Of a DNA stretch of 64,000 nucleotides, positions 16,246 to 24,488 are shown piece after piece. Location: the NCBI GenBank assembly GCA_963697285.1, contig CAVONI010000004.1, forward strand, positions 1 through 64,000, written 5' to 3'. The stretch comes from JAEUQQ01 sp963697285. GTDB lineage: Bacteria > Acidobacteriota > Vicinamibacteria > Vicinamibacterales > JAFNAJ01. The translations under genes and the position numbers were made by a program. The notes below the pieces were generated by a model, which worked only from the letters and a program-made list of their open reading frames with translations, ran no database searches and was not told the origin of the DNA. The first letter of the stretch is position 1. The number at the start of each line of letters is the position of its first letter.

Positions 16246-17934
16246 TCAGCGAGCTGGCAGACGCCGGGCGTCGATGACCGAGGCGTTGACCCAGTAGATG
16301 TCGTGGTCGCGGCCGAAGAACAGCACTCGACCGTCGGGTGACACGGCAGGGCAGCTCTCGTACTCTCGTGCGTCGTGTCCGGGGAACAGGCGCACGGCTT
16401 CCGACCATGATCCGTCTCGCAATCGGTACGCCGCGAACAGCACCCCCTTCGAACTACCCTCTGGCACGCCGTCAAACAAAAGGTACGAGCCGTCGGGTGC
16501 GATGAACGGGTGGCCCGGGTTGCTGACGCCCGGGAACGGCGGCACGCGCTCGGCTGGTTGGTACACACCGTCGCGCCAACGCGCGACGTTCAATCCGTAT
16601 CGCTCGAAGTACAGGTTGCGCTCGCGATCGACAGACGGCATGTACTCGTTGCTCTGACCGTTCACGGCCGGCCCCAGGTTCCTCGGCTCACTCCACCCGG
16701 CCCCGGTGCGATCGACGGCCCAGACGTCGGTGTCGGGACGCCGCGAACCGCCCGGTGGCGTGGCGCGATCCGAAACGAAGAACAGCGTCGCTCCGTCAGT
16801 CGAGTATGCACACTCGAAGTCGGTGCCGCCCGATTGGAACGGGGCGCGTTCCGGGGGCTGCCACCGCCCGCCGATCTTCCGCATGAACAGCAGCCAACGC
16901 TGCGTCTGCAGGGCGTTGATACGCGACAGGCAGAGTTCGCCTCCGCCCGGGTGAAAGGCCAGGTTGGTCTCGTGCTCCTCGGAAGAGACGAGGCCGGCAG
17001 CGAACACGCGCGGGACGTCGGGCGCCTCGGACTCTCCCAGGTAGGGCCCTTCGAGGGCCGGCCAGGCCGACGGCGTCGCGACGGCGCCATGGAGAACGAG
17101 CACCGAGACGACCGCTGCGTGGTTGCCGTCGCGCGCGATGTCGAGCGCGGTGCGCCCGTCAGGCACTCGAGCATTCACCTGCGCGCCGCCGTCGAGCAGC
17201 ACGCGCACCACTGACTCGCGACCGTAGAACGCCGCCAGGTGCAGCGGCGTCATGCCGTGAATATCGCGCTCGTTGGGTCGAGCCCCGGTCGCCAGCAGGT
17301 GCGCCGTGAAGTCGTCGAGTCCCGCGCGCGCCGCGCACGGCAACAAGGTGGTCGCGAGCGTGGCGTCCTTGCCAGGTGCCCCCTTGGCGAGCAGTGCCGA
17401 CACCAGGGACGCTGCGCCTCCCTCGCACGCGTCCTGCAGCATGGCGGCGGCGTGCTCTGGACGAACGTCGAGCGGAAAGCCGCGCGCGAGGATCAGATCG
17501 ATCATGGCGGGCCGCCGCCAGTGGAGGGCGAACTGCAGGATGCTGCGGCCGGCGTCGTCGCGTGCTGCGAAGTTCGCGCCCTTGCCCAGCAGGAATTCGA
17601 AGGCCCGCGCCTGTGCCAGCGGCACGGTCTGGAACAACGGGGTCTGGCCGCCCCGGGTCCTGGCCTCGATCGGGGCACCCCGCTGCAGCAGGTAGTCGAT
17701 GATCTCGACACGCCCCGCCGTGGCGGCGATGTGCAACGGGGTGAACCCGGCCTCGTCTGGTGTGCGAGCCAGCGAGGGGTCGGCCTCGACGAGCCGGCGG
17801 ACTGCGGCAAGTTCACCCTGCCGGATGGCGAGTGACAGGTCGGCCAGCTGACCCGCGTGCGCGGCAGGCGGCAGCCACGCCAGCACGGCCAGCGCTGCAA
17901 CGATGGCCACGAGCGATTCAGCGCGTCCCGGCAC
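16246..17934 (-). CDS. Secreted ankyrin-repeat protein with C-terminal PD40/beta-propeller domain
   Basis: The protein has 562 residues from GTG 17934, with GGGAGG 8 bases upstream. Residues 1-27 form a signal peptide ending AAHAG. Residues about 28-285 carry some seven ankyrin repeats (GFTPLHIAATAGRVEIIDYL, GMTPLHLAAFYGRESVVRVL, GRTALDIARDGNHAAVVSVL). Residues about 310-560 are WD40-like PD40 blades (TNLAFHPGGGELCLS, FECAYSTDGATLFFVSDR, FIAPDGSYLLFDG, SCPAVSPDGRVLFFGRD), similar to TolB or OmpA-associated propellers. The fusion of the two scaffold types in one exported protein is uncommon. The start lies inside the vapC remnant, overlapping it by 17 bases. Confidence 0.8.
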   Translation of the reverse strand: MPGRAESLVAIVAALAVLAWLPPAAHAGQLADLSLAIRQGELAAVRRLVEADPSLARTPDEAGFTPLHIAATAGRVEIIDYLLQRGAPIEARTRGGQTPLFQTVPLAQARAFEFLLGKGANFAARDDAGRSILQFALHWRRPAMIDLILARGFPLDVRPEHAAAMLQDACEGGAASLVSALLAKGAPGKDATLATTLLPCAARAGLDDFTAHLLATGARPNERDIHGMTPLHLAAFYGRESVVRVLLDGGAQVNARVPDGRTALDIARDGNHAAVVSVLVLHGAVATPSAWPALEGPYLGESEAPDVPRVFAAGLVSSEEHETNLAFHPGGGELCLSRINALQTQRWLLFMRKIGGRWQPPERAPFQSGGTDFECAYSTDGATLFFVSDRATPPGGSRRPDTDVWAVDRTGAGWSEPRNLGPAVNGQSNEYMPSVDRERNLYFERYGLNVARWRDGVYQPAERVPPFPGVSNPGHPFIAPDGSYLLFDGVPEGSSKGVLFAAYRLRDGSWSEAVRLFPGHDAREYESCPAVSPDGRVLFFGRDHDIYWVNASVIDARRLPAR

Positions 17935-18031
17935 GACGGCACCTCCCGTCCGGAATCGCGACCCTCACGGCATCGCTCTCCGGCTCCTCCCACAGCGTCT
18001 TCAGGAGCGAGCTGCTGTCGATGTAGATCAC
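17918..18031 (-). pseudogene. Truncated VapC (PIN-domain) toxin
   Basis: GTG 18031, directly downstream of the antitoxin stop, opens a 37-codon ORF, VIYIDSSSLLKTLWEEPESD and on to a stop at 17920-17918. The IYIDSSSLLK start is the first strand of PIN ribonucleases with the first catalytic Asp. After residue about 26 the match ends, and the remaining ~100 residues with the other acidic residues are missing. The break coincides with the start of the ankyrin/PD40 gene. The toxin is therefore dead. Confidence 0.7.
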
Positions 18032-18035
18032 GGCG

Positions 18036-18287
18036 TCAGCGCTCGTCGCGCTCCTTGAGCAGTCCTTCGTCCACCCAGCGCGTCACCCTGCCTCCGCTCA
18101 TCTTGCGCTGCCACGTGCCGTGGCTCACCGGATCGAACCGGGCGCGCGGCGTGCCGGGCTCCACATGGCGGACGATCTTCGCGACCGGCTTGGAGTCGCG
18201 CGTCACGACGATCTCACGCTCGACCTGAAGCGCCCGCTCGGTCTCGGTCCGACGCTGGCGCAGGTCGCAGACGGTGACGGTCTTCAT
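18036..18287 (-). CDS. Phd/YefM-type antitoxin (VapB-like)
   Basis: This 83-residue protein from ATG 18287 begins MKTVTVCDLRQRRTETERAL and has the VTRDSKPVAKIVRHV turn of prevent-host-death antitoxins: an N-terminal DNA-binding fold and then a toxin-wrapping tail (TRWVDEGLLKERDER). Its stop is four bases before the GTG of the truncated PIN gene, so the pair was a Phd-PIN operon. The antitoxin looks intact while its toxin is not. It could still repress its own promoter or neutralise a related toxin. Confidence 0.75.
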   Translation of the reverse strand: MKTVTVCDLRQRRTETERALQVEREIVVTRDSKPVAKIVRHVEPGTPRARFDPVSHGTWQRKMSGGRVTRWVDEGLLKERDER

Positions 18288-18414
18288 GTCGACAAGGTAA
18301 TACGTTTCACACCGTCCAAAGGTCCGACTTCGCGAACGGTGCCTGCACACTGGCGAACGTCCCGCGGCGCGCTCGCGAGTCGCCGGTTCGCCGGGGCTCG
18401 CAGCGATTCGCGGA

Positions 18415-19347
18415 TCAGGGACGTGCCCGCTCGAAGGGCACGCCGAGGGCGACGGTGAACGCGCGCCCCGCGTGCGTGTCGCTGCCGGCGACGAACTCGA
18501 CGTACGACACGTGAAGCTCCGCGCCGGGGAGGGCGAAGGACATCCCCGCACCCACGCGCCAGTAGTTGTCGCGCATCAGCCGGTCGTGCTGACGGAACAA
18601 CGCCTCGGTCGTGATCTCGCCCAGCGGGTAGCCATCCGGTGGCGTCGGTGGCTGGGTGCCCGCGCGCAGGCCGCCGTGGGTCACCTGCCGGAGCACTGTG
18701 CCATCGACGCTCCATGCATCGGTGAGGCGGTACGCCACCTCGGCCGCGATGTTGCTGCGGTTGTTCGCCACGTCGAGGAAACGCTCGACCACGGCGTACG
18801 AGTAGCGGCCCTGCACGCCCAGTCGGGGGGAGATGACGTCCAGCCGAGTGCCGGCGTCGATCGCGAACCTCAGTTCGTGCAGACGCCGGCCAACCACCGC
18901 CTCTCCGATGTAGTTGTAGCCGTGGCTCGGCACCCCGACGGCTATCGAGGGCGTCACCGCCGTTGCCCTGTTCAAGAGGTTGAAATGCGCCGTGAACCCG
19001 AAGTCCTGCAGGCCCTGCTGCCAGCAGTGGCACGCGTCCACGTCCGGCAGTCGCATGCCCGCGGGGGCGGGTCCGACGAAGCGCGCGAAGACGAACGGGA
19101 TGCCCGCCGTCACCGAGATCCGGTCGGTGATCGCGTAATCCACCTCGACGTAGATCGCGGCCGAACGGCTCTCTGCGACCGGCAGCGTTGAACCGTCGGT
19201 GAGGATGTGGCCTGTGTGAACCACCGCCTGCGTGGCCACCGTCACCGCACCCTCACCCTCCGGCCGGACCCACGCCTGCGCGAAGGCCGGCACGGCCTGC
19301 ACGGCCGTGGCAATGGTCCAGACCGCCGCGAGCGTGATTCGCTTCAT
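18415..19347 (-). CDS. Outer-membrane beta-barrel-like secreted protein
   Basis: The protein has 310 residues from ATG 19347, whose ATGA overlaps the stop of the upstream lipoprotein gene. Residues 1-24 form a signal peptide (AVQAVPAFAQ). The mature part alternates polar and hydrophobic residues in strands (AIYVEVDYAITDRISVTAGI, LGVQGRYSYAVVERFL, WRVGAGMSFALPGAELHVSY) and ends near Phe (VALGVPFERARP). This fits a transporter-type or MetA-pathway-like outer-membrane protein, with a CHCW loop near residue 110. It is last in the ECF/kinase operon. The function is unknown. Confidence 0.65.
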   Translation of the reverse strand: MKRITLAAVWTIATAVQAVPAFAQAWVRPEGEGAVTVATQAVVHTGHILTDGSTLPVAESRSAAIYVEVDYAITDRISVTAGIPFVFARFVGPAPAGMRLPDVDACHCWQQGLQDFGFTAHFNLLNRATAVTPSIAVGVPSHGYNYIGEAVVGRRLHELRFAIDAGTRLDVISPRLGVQGRYSYAVVERFLDVANNRSNIAAEVAYRLTDAWSVDGTVLRQVTHGGLRAGTQPPTPPDGYPLGEITTEALFRQHDRLMRDNYWRVGAGMSFALPGAELHVSYVEFVAGSDTHAGRAFTVALGVPFERARP

Positions 19348-19877
19348 TTGCCTGCGTGGGCCACGGCCTTCCTGCCTGCCCGTGCACGGGCCGCGATCGC
19401 CTCGTCGAGATCGTCGAGCCAGGCGTCGTGCTTTCGTGACAGGTCGATGACGCGGGTGTACTGCCGCTTCGCTCCCTCCACGACCGCCTTTGGCACACCG
19501 TGCGCGACAGGCAGGACCACCGGCGCCGGCGCCGCAGAGAACCGGGCCTTGAGTGTAGAGGCCCCATCCAGGTCGATGACCAGCACGTCCCACCGCCCGC
19601 TGGCGAGCACGGCGTCGAGATCCTCGGGCGTCGTGAGCAGCGTCGGCCGGTAACCGGCGGCGCGAAGCCTGTCGTGCACTGCGAGCGTTCGCAGCGCCTG
19701 GTCGGACGCCGTGCCGGGCATCGCGTAGATCAATATGGCGGCTGACTCGCGGTTCACCTTCGCCTTGAACCTCACGCCCCGGCCCGGCACGAGAAACTTG
19801 TCGCCGCACGCCAGGAGACCGGCTGACAGCGTGACGGTCATCGCCACGACGGCCGCGGCGACGCTTCGAGCGAACAT
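19344..19877 (-). CDS. Lipoprotein with receiver-like fold, function unknown
   Basis: The protein has 177 residues from ATG 19877, preceded by GGGAGGG. The lipobox LLAC at about residue 24 marks a lipoprotein (LSAGLLACGDKFLVPG). The mature part (AILIYAMPGTASDQALRTL, LRAAGYRPTLLTTPEDLDAV, WDVLVIDLDGASTL) has the alternating strand/helix pattern of a CheY-like flavodoxin fold, but without a clear phosphorylation triad and with an envelope location. The downstream outer-membrane gene overlaps it by 4 bases, and the kinase ends 43 bases upstream. The two genes probably form one exported unit. Confidence 0.6.
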   Translation of the reverse strand: MFARSVAAAVVAMTVTLSAGLLACGDKFLVPGRGVRFKAKVNRESAAILIYAMPGTASDQALRTLAVHDRLRAAGYRPTLLTTPEDLDAVLASGRWDVLVIDLDGASTLKARFSAAPAPVVLPVAHGVPKAVVEGAKRQYTRVIDLSRKHDAWLDDLDEAIAARARAGRKAVAHAGK

Positions 19878-19920
19878 CGGTCCCTCCCCTCTCCTGTGGC
19901 GCCGCTCTACGACACCGGGC

Positions 19921-22485
19921 TCACGAGATCCCCACCCGCCCGACAATCTCGACGAACCGCGCGTCGCCGCGCACCGGCTCCCACACCGGGTCGGCCCTCA
20001 GCAGCATCAGGCCCGCGGCACGCTCGTCGAACGCGGCTTGCAGATGCGCGAACGCCTGCGACGCGTCACCCAGCTGCGCGTAGGCGCGGGCCCGGTCGAG
20101 CGCACAGACATACCCGCCGGCGGCCTCGCGGCCGGCCAGCCGTTCCAGTTGTCGGCGCGCCGTTGCACGGACGACCAACTGGTATCCGGCGTGGCCGCGG
20201 GCCTGCTCGAACATGGCCTCGAGGCCCTCGTCACCTGCCGCGGCGTGGGCCAGTCGCCTGGACTCGAGCGCCTCGTCGAAGCGCCCCTGCCGCCGCCGGG
20301 CCTCCGCGAGGCCGAAGTGCGCAAGCGCATCGTCGGGATGGTCGCGAATGATGCGCTCGTACGCGCGGGCCGCTTCGTCGAGCCGTCCCGTAGCGGCGAG
20401 CAGGTCGGCTTCACGGATCGCAGCGAGCGGGCCGAGAGGATCCACCTGCCGGGCGGCACGTGCGACCTCGAGCGCGGCCTGCGGACGACCGGACGCCCAC
20501 TGCTGCAGTGCGTACGCGTCGAGCAGTTCCGACTGCACCTCGTTGCGCAGCCGCAGCGCATCGCTCCAGTGACGCTCAGCCTCGTGCCGATTCCACCGGT
20601 AGAAGAACGCCGAGGCCGCCGCCTCGGCGTGGGCGTCTGCCAGATCGGGGTCGACGTCGAGCGCCCGCGCCACGTAGTGGTCGGCCCGGGGCCAGGCGTG
20701 AGTCGGTGCCTCGTAGCCGTCCACCGCCATCACCGAATGCGTCGAGGCCAGCGTGACGAGCGCGAGCCCGAATCGTGGCGCCCTCTCCACGGCCCGCAGC
20801 AGCAGCGCCCGCGCTGCGAGGTAGTCCTCCTCCGATCCGAGGCGGAGATGGTGAACCGCCCGGTGGAACAGGTCGTATGCTTCCGGATCCTCGGGCAGCG
20901 CGCGCGCGAGATGTGCTCGCTGGCGCACGGTGAGCGCGCGGCGCACCCCGTCGCGCAGGATGGCGTCGGCAATCTCGCGGTGCACGGCCAGCACGTCGGC
21001 CACCGGCCGATCGAACTCGACTCCCCAGAGCCGGGCGCCCGACACCGACTCGACGAGTTCCGCCGAGATCAGCACCCGACCGGCGCGCCGCGTCACCGCG
21101 CCGGTCAGCGTCGCGTCGACACCGAGCCGCCGGCCGATGGCTCGCGGGTCCTCGTTGCCGCCCCCGAGGGCGAACACCGTCGCGCGCGCAATCACGGTGA
21201 GCGCCGGCACGACGGCCAATTGCCTGATCAAGGTCTCGGTGATGCCGTCGCACAGGAATTGGGTGCCCTCGTCCCCCGTCGGATTGTCGAACGGCAGGAC
21301 AGCCAGCGAACGTGGGGAGCGGTTTGGCCACCACGAGCGCCAAGTCGCGGCACCGGAGACGGCCCCAAGCGCGGTCACGACGCCGAGGGCGAGGACGCGG
21401 CGCCTGGTGGGTCGCCGCAGCGCTCCGGCGCGCGCGCGGTCCCGCTCGATGGCCCGCAGCGCCGTCACGATTTGCCCAGTCTCGGTGAAGCGGTCACCCG
21501 GGTCCTTCGCCAGGCACCGCGCAATGACGGATGCGAGCGGAGCCGGTGCTTCATGGGGCGGGAGCGGCGCGGCCCGATCCGTGGAAGCCATGGCCTCCAG
21601 CGTCTCCCGGCGCGTCTCCCGGGCGAAGGGCAGTCGGCCGGTGAGCATCTCGTGGCAGATCAGGCCGAGAGCGAACTGGTCGGACGCCGGCACGGCAGGG
21701 CGGCTCCGGGCCTGCTCGGGTGACATGTAGCTCACCGTGCCCATCAGCGTGGCGGTCGGATCGGACGACGTCGAACCTGCGCCTGTTCGGTCGCCAGCAG
21801 GCCTTGTCGCGATCCCGAAGTCGAGCACCTTCACCCGCCCATCGCCGGCGATCATCACGTTCTCCGGCTTGAGGTCACGGTGAACGATCCCGAGGGCGTG
21901 CGCAGCGGTCATCGCGTCGGCGATTGCCACGGCGATGTCGATCACGCGCGACGGGGGCAGCGGTCCTCCAGCGAGCAGTTCCCGCAGGGTCTGGCCGCGC
22001 ACCAGTTCCATCGCGATGTACGCGGTGTCACCCTCTTCGCCGACGCCGTAGATCGTGACGATGTTCGGGTGGGCGAGGACCGATGCTGCCCTCGCCTCGG
22101 CCTCGATCCGGGCGACGTGCTCGGTCGAGGCGGCGTGCTCGAACACCTTCAGCGCCGCCTCGCGCTGAAGGCGGACGTCGAGGGCACGGTAGACCTCGCC
22201 CATGCCGCCGCCCCCGATGCGCTCGAGCACCTCGTAGCCACCGAGACGCCGACCAGGCAGCGTGTCGTCACCGTCGCGCGCGAGTGCCTGCGCGGCGACG
22301 GCAAGCGCGGAGCGCTCGAGAAACCCCAGCTCGTCAGCGTCGTAGCGCAGCAGCGTCGTCACCTCCTCGTGCAGCACGACGTCCGCGCCGCACTCGGCGG
22401 CGAGCCAGGCCCCCCGCTGGCCGACGGGCCGTTCCAGCGCCCGGTGATAGAGCTGCTCGATCCGCTCCCACCGATCAGCGGCCAT
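19921..22485 (-). CDS. Ser/Thr protein kinase with TM segment, TolB-like N-domain and TPR repeats
   Basis: The protein has 854 residues from ATG 22485. The kinase domain spans about residues 80-345, with glycine loop GGGGMGEVYRA, VAIK-type Lys in AALKVFEH, catalytic loop HRDLKPENVM, VLDFGIA (DFG) and an SPEQA activation end. A single TM lies at about 365-385 (VLALGVVTALGAVSGAA). Beyond it, LAVLPFDNPTGDEGTQFLCD begins the TolB-like/adenylate-cyclase-associated domain, followed by TPR helices to the C-terminus. The start overlaps the ECF sigma gene by 11 bases, so the two are translationally coupled. Kinases of this layout beside ECF factors are known in Acidobacteriota and Planctomycetes. Confidence 0.9.
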   Translation of the reverse strand: MAADRWERIEQLYHRALERPVGQRGAWLAAECGADVVLHEEVTTLLRYDADELGFLERSALAVAAQALARDGDDTLPGRRLGGYEVLERIGGGGMGEVYRALDVRLQREAALKVFEHAASTEHVARIEAEARAASVLAHPNIVTIYGVGEEGDTAYIAMELVRGQTLRELLAGGPLPPSRVIDIAVAIADAMTAAHALGIVHRDLKPENVMIAGDGRVKVLDFGIATRPAGDRTGAGSTSSDPTATLMGTVSYMSPEQARSRPAVPASDQFALGLICHEMLTGRLPFARETRRETLEAMASTDRAAPLPPHEAPAPLASVIARCLAKDPGDRFTETGQIVTALRAIERDRARAGALRRPTRRRVLALGVVTALGAVSGAATWRSWWPNRSPRSLAVLPFDNPTGDEGTQFLCDGITETLIRQLAVVPALTVIARATVFALGGGNEDPRAIGRRLGVDATLTGAVTRRAGRVLISAELVESVSGARLWGVEFDRPVADVLAVHREIADAILRDGVRRALTVRQRAHLARALPEDPEAYDLFHRAVHHLRLGSEEDYLAARALLLRAVERAPRFGLALVTLASTHSVMAVDGYEAPTHAWPRADHYVARALDVDPDLADAHAEAAASAFFYRWNRHEAERHWSDALRLRNEVQSELLDAYALQQWASGRPQAALEVARAARQVDPLGPLAAIREADLLAATGRLDEAARAYERIIRDHPDDALAHFGLAEARRRQGRFDEALESRRLAHAAAGDEGLEAMFEQARGHAGYQLVVRATARRQLERLAGREAAGGYVCALDRARAYAQLGDASQAFAHLQAAFDERAAGLMLLRADPVWEPVRGDARFVEIVGRVGIS

Positions 22486-23056
22486 GTCGGCCCCCGCGGT
22501 CCAGTTCCTTCAGCAACCACGCCCGGGCAAGACGCCAGTCGCGCAGGACGGTGCTCATCGAGATGTCGAGCGCGACGGCCGTCTCCTCGACGCTCAGTCC
22601 CCCGAAGAAGCGCAGTTCGACGATGTCGCTCTTGCGCCGATCGACTGCCGCCAGCGCCTGCAGCGCATCGTCGAGGGCCACGAGGTCCGTGCCCGGCGCA
22701 GCGGCAATGGTCACCTCCTCGTCGAAGGGCTCGCGCTGCGCGCCGCCGCCGCGCTTCTGATAGCCGCGCGAGCGCGCGTGGTCCACGAGGATCCGCCGCA
22801 TCAAGCGGGCTGACATCGCGAAGAAGTGTGCGCGGCCGTTCCAGGCGACTGCGTCCACGTCCACGAGGCGCAAGTACACCTCGTTGACCAGCGCCGTCGT
22901 CTGCAGCGTGTGCTCGCGGCGCTCGCGGCGCATCTCGCGCCTCGCCAGCCGGCGCAGTTCCGCATGCACCACGGGCACGAGCCGCTGCAGCGCCGACTCG
23001 TCTCCGCCGCTCCAGGCGACCAACCATTCCGTCACGGGAGACGACGTGTCCCGCAT
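22475..23056 (-). CDS. ECF-type RNA polymerase sigma factor (TIGR02999-like)
   Basis: The protein has 193 residues from ATG 23056. Region 2 contains AELRRLARREMRRERREHTL, LVNEVYLRLVD and AHFFAMSARLMRRILVDHAR, the signature of the acidobacterial/planctomycete ECF group. Region 4 contains DIVELRFFGGLSVEETAVAL and the recognition helix around STVLRDWRLARAWL. No anti-sigma gene is adjacent. Instead the gene overlaps a Ser/Thr kinase, which probably controls it by phosphorylation. Its regulon is unknown, but the operon's own lipoprotein and outer-membrane genes are obvious candidates. Confidence 0.9.
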   Translation of the reverse strand: MRDTSSPVTEWLVAWSGGDESALQRLVPVVHAELRRLARREMRRERREHTLQTTALVNEVYLRLVDVDAVAWNGRAHFFAMSARLMRRILVDHARSRGYQKRGGGAQREPFDEEVTIAAAPGTDLVALDDALQALAAVDRRKSDIVELRFFGGLSVEETAVALDISMSTVLRDWRLARAWLLKELDRGGRHGR

Positions 23057-23212
23057 GCCCGACGTGGTGCCTCCGTTGTTTTGTGTACCGAGGATTCTAC
23101 TGCGGCGACACCGGGGCCACGAAACGCTTTCTTGCGGTGTGCCTGACAGGGCGGCGACGGGGAGTGACGATCTGGCTGCCGGTTTCGCGCATACCCGTGC
23201 AAGGAGGATTCA

Positions 23213-24331
23213 ATGAACGCTACATGGCACTTGCTGGCAGCGGCAGCGGCAACCTTTGGCACCCTTTCGCCCTTCGTGGTCGACGTACAGGCCCAGGCGA
23301 CCGTCACCGTGCTGGCGACCGGACTGAACGATCCCCGCGGCCTTGCATTCGGCCCCGACAAGGCCCTGTACGTCGCGGAGGCAGGCCCCGGCGGCGGTAC
23401 GTGGTCCACGGTCGGGCTCTGCGATCAAGTTCAGCCGCCGGTCGGACCCTTCCTGGCGGGCGCCGCTGCGCGGATCGTGAAGATCGACGCGGCGGGCGAC
23501 CAGACGGTGGTCGCGGCTGGCTTGCCGTCCAGCGAGGCGACGCCGGCCGTCGGCGGCGATCGGCAGGGGGCGTCGGCAGTGACGTTCATCGGCAACCGAC
23601 TGCTTGCGCTCGTCGCCGGAGGGGGGTGCTCGCACGGACATGCCGACGCCGACAACGGTGTGCTCGAGGTGCTCAACGGCACCACATCGGAGTTGGCCAA
23701 CCTCAGCGCGTGGATTCTCGCGAACCCTGGCGCCAAGGGTGCCCTGCAACCTCGTGATCCAGATTACGAGCCGGATGGCGTGTGGTACTCGCTGCTGTTC
23801 GAGCAGGGCCGACTCTACGCGGTCGAGCCCAACCATGGGCTGCTCGTCAGCGTGCACCCCGAGCGGGGGACGGTGAGCCTCGTGGCCGACCTGCTCGCCA
23901 GCTTCGGTGACAAGACCTACACGGCCCTGGCCGCGGACCGTGGCGACCTGTATGTCGGCACGCTGGGGCGCATCGCATTTCTCCCTGGCGTGTTTCCACC
24001 AGTTCCCGACCTTGGCGCATCGTTCGAGGGAGACATCTACCGCCTCTCGCGGAACGGTGACGCTACGCACGTCGCGACCGGTCTCAGGGCCGTGCTTGGC
24101 CTGGCGTTCGACGCCCGGCATCGCCTCTACGCGCTCCAGTCGCCGATCTTCGTGCCGGGAACAGGCAGCCTGGTGCGACAGACCGCCGACGGCGCGTGGG
24201 AGACGATCGTCTCGGGACTGGTCTTCCCCTCGGGAGTGACGGTGGGACCCGACGGCGCCTTCTACATCTCGGAGTGTGGCTATCACTGCGCTCCCGGCCA
24301 GGGTCGCGTCCTGCGTGTCGCCGTGCCCTGA
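23213..24331 (+). CDS. ScyD/ScyE-family secreted beta-propeller protein
   Basis: The protein has 372 residues from ATG 23213, with AAGGAGG 5-6 bases upstream. Residues 1-28 form a signal peptide (VVDVQAQ). The NHL/six-bladed-propeller body has LATGLNDPRGLAFGPDKALY near the N-terminus, DYEPDGVWYSLLFEQGRLYA in the middle and GLVFPSGVTVGPDGAFYISE near the end, the standard ScyD/ScyE outline. The protein is exported. In cyanobacteria, relatives accompany scytonemin biosynthesis, but in other phyla they are orphans, as here. The gene after it, also exported, is 157 bases downstream. Confidence 0.8.
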   Translation: MNATWHLLAAAAATFGTLSPFVVDVQAQATVTVLATGLNDPRGLAFGPDKALYVAEAGPGGGTWSTVGLCDQVQPPVGPFLAGAAARIVKIDAAGDQTVVAAGLPSSEATPAVGGDRQGASAVTFIGNRLLALVAGGGCSHGHADADNGVLEVLNGTTSELANLSAWILANPGAKGALQPRDPDYEPDGVWYSLLFEQGRLYAVEPNHGLLVSVHPERGTVSLVADLLASFGDKTYTALAADRGDLYVGTLGRIAFLPGVFPPVPDLGASFEGDIYRLSRNGDATHVATGLRAVLGLAFDARHRLYALQSPIFVPGTGSLVRQTADGAWETIVSGLVFPSGVTVGPDGAFYISECGYHCAPGQGRVLRVAVP

Positions 24332-24488
24332 CGGCGGCACCCGTCGGGCACCGAGCGCCGATCGCACGCTGTGGCTGAGCGACGCTTGCCCCCGTTTCCT
24401 GGCGGCTCCCGCGCTACGCGTATTTCTGGCCTGGCCGGCGACGCTCGCACCGTTCCATCCCGCAATGACCGTCGAAGGAGAACCGAGA

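Noticed and set aside
19735..21723. 662-residue plus-strand frame opposite the kinase
   Set aside because: It is antisense to a kinase with all catalytic motifs, and has no motifs of its own.
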